Shown here: positions 41,467 to 44,299 of the stretch, piece by piece
Layout of the letters: every line of letters begins with the position of its first letter
How positions within the stretch are numbered: position 1 is the stretch's first letter
NCBI RefSeq assembly: GCF_001571325.1
Contig: NZ_BCTO01000067.1
Coordinates: forward strand, 1-44,299
Length of the DNA: 44,299 bases
From: Delftia tsuruhatensis NBRC 16741
Lineage (GTDB): Bacteria; Pseudomonadota; Gammaproteobacteria; Burkholderiales; Burkholderiaceae_C
Direction: 5' to 3'
Position numbers and translations under genes: made by a program
The notes under the pieces: generated by a model
Databases searched by the model: none
The model's input: only the letters and a program-made list of their open reading frames with translations
What the model was told of the DNA's origin: nothing

Positions 41467-42340
41467 CTCCTTTCTCTCCCAACTCGCCACTGCCGATGCC
41501 CCAGCAGGCACGGCGCCCGCACTGGTCCAACTGCAGGATGTGCACCTGTCCTTTGGCGACAACCAGGTGCTCCAGGGCATCGACGTGCAGGTGCGGCGCG
41601 GCGAGGCGGTGACCATCATCGGGCCCTCGGGCTCGGGCAAGTCCACCATCCTGCGCTGCATCACCGGCCTGCTGCGGCCCCAGCGCGGCGCCATCTCGGT
41701 GGCGGGCACGCGCGTGGACCAGCTGCGCACCGAGGCCGAGTTGATCGCCCTGCGCAAGCGCGTGGGCTTCGTCTTCCAGCAGTACAACCTGTTCCCCCAT
41801 CTGTCGGTGCTGGAGAACCTGGTCATCGCCCCCACTCGCGTGGTCGGCCGCGACCGCGCCACGGCCGAGCGAGAGGCCCGCGCCCTGCTGCAGAAGGTGC
41901 GCCTGGACCACAAGGAATCCGCCTACCCCGGCGAGCTGTCCGGCGGCCAGCAGCAGCGCGTGGCCATTGCGCGCGCCCTGGCCATGCGGCCCGAGCTGAT
42001 CCTGTTCGACGAAGTGACCTCGGCCCTGGACCCCGAGACCGTGGGCGAGGTGCTGACCGTGATCCGCGACCTGGTCAGGGACGGCATGACCTGCGTGCTG
42101 GTCACGCACGAAATGCGCTTTGCCGAAGAGGTCAGCGACCAGGTCTATTTCACCGAGGCCGGCCGCATTGTCGAGCACGGCCCGGCCGCCCAGATCTTCG
42201 GCAGCCCGCGCAGCGAGCGCACGCGCGAATTCCTGCAGCGCGCCCTGGGCGATGGTGCCCGGCCCAGGCCTGCGCCAGCCGCCCCGGCCACACCGGCCAC
42301 AACGCCGCTGCCCTTCAACAGCCTGCGCTTTGCCCTTTGA
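41453..42340 (+). CDS. amino-acid ABC transporter ATP-binding protein (GlnQ/HisP type)
   Basis: 295 aa from the ATG at 41453. Walker A GPSGSGKST, Q-loop VFQQYNLFPHLSVLENL, signature LSGGQQQRVAIARAL, Walker B LILFDEVTSALDPE and H-loop VLVTHEMRFAEEVSD. These are close to GlnQ. The C-terminus has a Pro/Ala-rich tail. It energises the two permeases of the operon; no second ATPase is present, so all three binding proteins must share it. Confidence 0.95.
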   Translation: MNATDSFLSQLATADAPAGTAPALVQLQDVHLSFGDNQVLQGIDVQVRRGEAVTIIGPSGSGKSTILRCITGLLRPQRGAISVAGTRVDQLRTEAELIALRKRVGFVFQQYNLFPHLSVLENLVIAPTRVVGRDRATAEREARALLQKVRLDHKESAYPGELSGGQQQRVAIARALAMRPELILFDEVTSALDPETVGEVLTVIRDLVRDGMTCVLVTHEMRFAEEVSDQVYFTEAGRIVEHGPAAQIFGSPRSERTREFLQRALGDGARPRPAPAAPATPATTPLPFNSLRFAL

Positions 42341-42366
42341 TCCCCCACCTCCAGGAGCACATCCCC

Positions 42367-43038
42367 ATGACCGCAGAAACAACGACTGAAACCCCGGCCG
42401 GAACAGGCGCAGATACAGGCACCCATACAGACGCCGCCGCCCGGCGCCGCCAGGCCGTGGACGCCGCCCTGGCCGACGTGCGCCAGCTGCTGCAGGCCGG
42501 CGCGCCCGACCGCAGCACCCTGTCGGCCATCACCGCACGCCTGGAGCAGCTGGCCGCGCACAAGGCCTTGTTCAGCCGCGCGGACTTCCCCCCGCCCGCG
42601 CAGACCGAGGGCGTGGGCGCCTCCACGCGCTACCGCCTCAACCCGGCCGATGGCGATGCGGGCCTGGCCCTTTACCTGAACTCCATCAACCCCGGCAAGA
42701 CCACGGCCCCGCACAACCACACGACCTGGGCCGTGATCGTTGCCGTCGAAGGCCAGGAGCTCAACCGCCTCTACGAGCGCACGGACGACCGCAGCAACCC
42801 CGCACGCGCCAGCATCCACCTGGCGCGCGAATTCACCGTGCAGCCCGGTGCCTCCATCGCCTTCCTGCCCGATGACATCCACAGCATTGCCGTCGTGGGC
42901 GAGCAGCCCACGCTGCACTTCCATCTCTACGGCCAGCCGCTGGAAACCCTGAGCGGCCGCGTGGCCATCGACCCCGACACCGGCGAAGTCAAGAACTACA
43001 ACGCCGCCTACTTCCGTCCCAGCGAGGCCGTGGCATGA
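42367..43038 (+). CDS. cysteine dioxygenase-like cupin (thiol dioxygenase)
   Basis: 223 aa from the ATG at 42367. A CDO-type cupin core begins near residue 100: the iron pair H116-x-H118 (TAPHNHTTWAVI), the third candidate ligand H172 (PDDIHSIAVVG), and HFHLYGQP, in which H186 and Y188 align with the His-Tyr of the Ser-His-Tyr triad; the Ser position appears to be H184. Family members oxidise cysteine, 3-mercaptopropionate or mercaptosuccinate to the sulfinate. The preferred thiol cannot be told. A Thr/Gly-rich N-terminal 20 residues look disordered. It overlaps the downstream lyase by 4 bases. Confidence 0.82.
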   Translation: MTAETTTETPAGTGADTGTHTDAAARRRQAVDAALADVRQLLQAGAPDRSTLSAITARLEQLAAHKALFSRADFPPPAQTEGVGASTRYRLNPADGDAGLALYLNSINPGKTTAPHNHTTWAVIVAVEGQELNRLYERTDDRSNPARASIHLAREFTVQPGASIAFLPDDIHSIAVVGEQPTLHFHLYGQPLETLSGRVAIDPDTGEVKNYNAAYFRPSEAVA

Positions 43039-44258
43039 GCATCCCCCAAGACAAGCACCGGCCCCTGGGCCCGTCGACCCGCCTGCTGCACGCAGGCACG
43101 CCGCCGCTGCAGGGCGGCTCCGGCCCCGTCAACGTGCCCGTGGTGCGCACCAGCACCGTGCGCTTTGCCGACAGCGCCGCCTACGCCGACCTGCACCACC
43201 GCCGCGAGGCCGGCGAGCGCGTGGCCTCCTACGGCCGCCACGGCCTGGACACGCACCGCGCGCTGGAAGACGCCGTGGTCGCGCTGGAGGGCGGGCACCG
43301 TGCCTTTCTCACGCCCTCGGGCCTGTCCGCCATCACCCTGGTGCTCATCGCCCTGCTATCGCCCGGCGACCATGCCCTGGTGGCCGACAGCGTCTACTCG
43401 CCCGTGCGCCGCGTGGACGCCACCTTGCTGCAGCGCCTGGGCATCACGCTGGAGTACTTCTCGCCCTCGCGCGACGATCTGGCCGGCAAGATCCGCCCCA
43501 ACACCCGCCTGGTCTACCTGGAATCGCCCAGCTCCCTGCTCTACGAGGTGCTGGACCTGCCCGCCCTGGCCGCCGTGGCACGCCAGCACGGCATTGCCGT
43601 GGCTACCGACAACACCTGGAGCGGCGGCTGGTTCTACCAGCCCCTGGAGCACGGCGCCAACCTCTCCATCCAGGCCGCGACCAAGTACATCGCCGGCCAC
43701 TCCGACGTGATGCAGGGCATCGTCATCACCGACGGCCCCGCGCTGTCGAAGAAGATATCCACCGCCTACGAGGCCCTGGGCCTGACCATAGGCGCCGACG
43801 ACGCCTACCTGGCCCTGCGCGGCCTTCGCACCCTGCCCGTGCGCCTGGCCCAGCACCAGCGCCACGCCACCGAAATCGCCCAGTGGCTTGAGCAGCAGCC
43901 CCAGGTCGGCCGCGTCTTCTACCCGGCCCTGCCGTCCGATCCCGGCCATGCGCTGTGGAAGCGGGACTTCAGCGGGGCCAGCGGGCTGGTGTCATTCGCG
44001 TTTGCCGAAGGGGTGGACGCCGGTGCCGGCGCCGTGTTCGTTGACTCGTTGCGGCAGTTTGCGCAGGGGGCTTCCTGGGGCGGGTATGAGAGCCTGGCGC
44101 TGGTGGCGCAGCCTGAGAGGCTGCGGGAGCACAGTGTGTGGGCGGGGACTGCGCCTGTGGTGCGGCTGCATGTGGGGCTGGAGGATCCTTTGGATCTGAT
44201 TGCGGATCTGGAGAGGGGGTTTGGGGGGGTGGTGGAGCGGTTCAGGCTGGCTGCCTGA
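43035..44258 (+). CDS. cystathionine beta-lyase-like PLP enzyme (MetC group)
   Basis: 407 aa, Cys/Met metabolism PLP family. Blocks: TRLLHAGTPPLQGGSGPVNVP, ASYGRHGLDTHRALEDAVV, LTPSGLSAITLVLIALLSPGDH, TDNTWSGGWFYQPLEHGA, and the PLP lysine in AATKYIAGHSDVMQG. It ends LVAQPERLREHSVWAGTAPVVRLHVGLE. MetC-like enzymes split cystathionine, cystine, lanthionine or similar thioethers to a thiol, pyruvate and ammonia. As the last gene of the operon, together with the thiol dioxygenase-like cupin, it indicates that the imported substrate contains sulfur. Confidence 0.92.
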   Translation: MSIPQDKHRPLGPSTRLLHAGTPPLQGGSGPVNVPVVRTSTVRFADSAAYADLHHRREAGERVASYGRHGLDTHRALEDAVVALEGGHRAFLTPSGLSAITLVLIALLSPGDHALVADSVYSPVRRVDATLLQRLGITLEYFSPSRDDLAGKIRPNTRLVYLESPSSLLYEVLDLPALAAVARQHGIAVATDNTWSGGWFYQPLEHGANLSIQAATKYIAGHSDVMQGIVITDGPALSKKISTAYEALGLTIGADDAYLALRGLRTLPVRLAQHQRHATEIAQWLEQQPQVGRVFYPALPSDPGHALWKRDFSGASGLVSFAFAEGVDAGAGAVFVDSLRQFAQGASWGGYESLALVAQPERLREHSVWAGTAPVVRLHVGLEDPLDLIADLERGFGGVVERFRLAA

Positions 44259-44271
44259 GCTTCCTTTTTGA

Positions 44272-44296
44272 CTCTGTCGCGCCTCTGGCGACAGAG
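44272..44296 (+). terminator. hairpin after the amino-acid operon
   Basis: A 9-bp perfect stem CTCTGTCGC/GCGACAGAG with a 7-nt loop lies 13 bases after the operon's last stop. The loop GCCTCTG can instead pair with CAGAGGC (44292-44298) around a GCGA tetraloop. A T run, if present, lies beyond the window end. Confidence 0.55.
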
Positions 44297-44299
44297 GCC

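Noticed and set aside
1..44299. CRISPR array, tRNA or rRNA genes, insertion sequences, prophage genes
   Set aside because: No regularly spaced repeats, cloverleaf with CCA-type acceptor, rRNA motifs, transposase or phage proteins were recognised on either strand.

Overview
The window is very GC-rich beta-proteobacterial chromosome. Codon use, the DUF4148 protein and the gene families present fit the Comamonadaceae, with Delftia/Comamonas/Acidovorax-like the best guess. No rRNA, tRNA, CRISPR array, IS element or prophage was recognised. Almost all DNA is coding, in tight operons whose neighbours often overlap by 4 bases (ATGA).

Layout. (1) 83-896, minus: DUF4148 protein and DoxX. (2) 1034-3510: a membrane protein fusing a 2Fe-2S ferredoxin to a class III nucleotide cyclase, divergent from a Crp/Fnr regulator that keeps cAMP-pocket residues. 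(3) 3507-5271, minus: a duplicated ABC-F ATPase with a leader that looks like an attenuator (strong RBS, three-codon ORF, hairpin, T run). (4) 5501-10826: an AdeB-like RND pump divergent from an AdeR/AdeS-like two-component system, with no adaptor (AdeA) or outer-membrane channel beside it. (5) 10845-23990, minus: a cobalamin/cobalt operon headed by a textbook cobalamin riboswitch: TonB receptor, BtuF, BtuC, BtuD, an LLM flavin oxidoreductase, CobW, CobN and a chlI/chlD gene. That last gene is split by an A7 slippery site, and its two products (small AAA+ subunit, and medium AAA+ plus vWA subunit) are probably made by programmed -1 frameshifting. (6) 24056-25486, minus: CHAD protein and YbaK-like deacylase. 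(7) 25559-27216, plus: a YheO/DauR-type regulator with a palindromic operator over its start, and a threonine/3-hydroxyaspartate ammonia-lyase. (8) 27248-32322: an NrtR-type regulator with a degenerate Nudix box, divergent from a five-gene NAD/ADP-ribose cassette: SPFH protein, NAD-kinase-like protein, DUF4291, NADAR and ADP-ribosylglycohydrolase. Two palindromes of one type lie between them. (9) 32323-33748: an AT-richer patch with an orphan fimbrial tip-adhesin-like protein, then an LprI/DUF1311 protein on minus (33764-34177). (10) 34402-44258, plus: a nine-gene operon with three paralogous polar-amino-acid binding proteins, one FAD 2-hydroxyacid dehydrogenase, one aminotransferase, two permeases, one ATPase, a cysteine-dioxygenase-like cupin and a cystathionine-lyase-like enzyme, most likely uptake and breakdown of sulfur amino acids.

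The strongest candidates for new biology are the NrtR-linked SPFH/NADK/DUF4291/NADAR/ARH cassette, the chlI/chlD frameshift gene inside a riboswitch-controlled cobN operon, the ferredoxin-cyclase/Crp pair and the leader of the ABC-F gene. All functional statements come from reading sequence and family knowledge; no database search was run.
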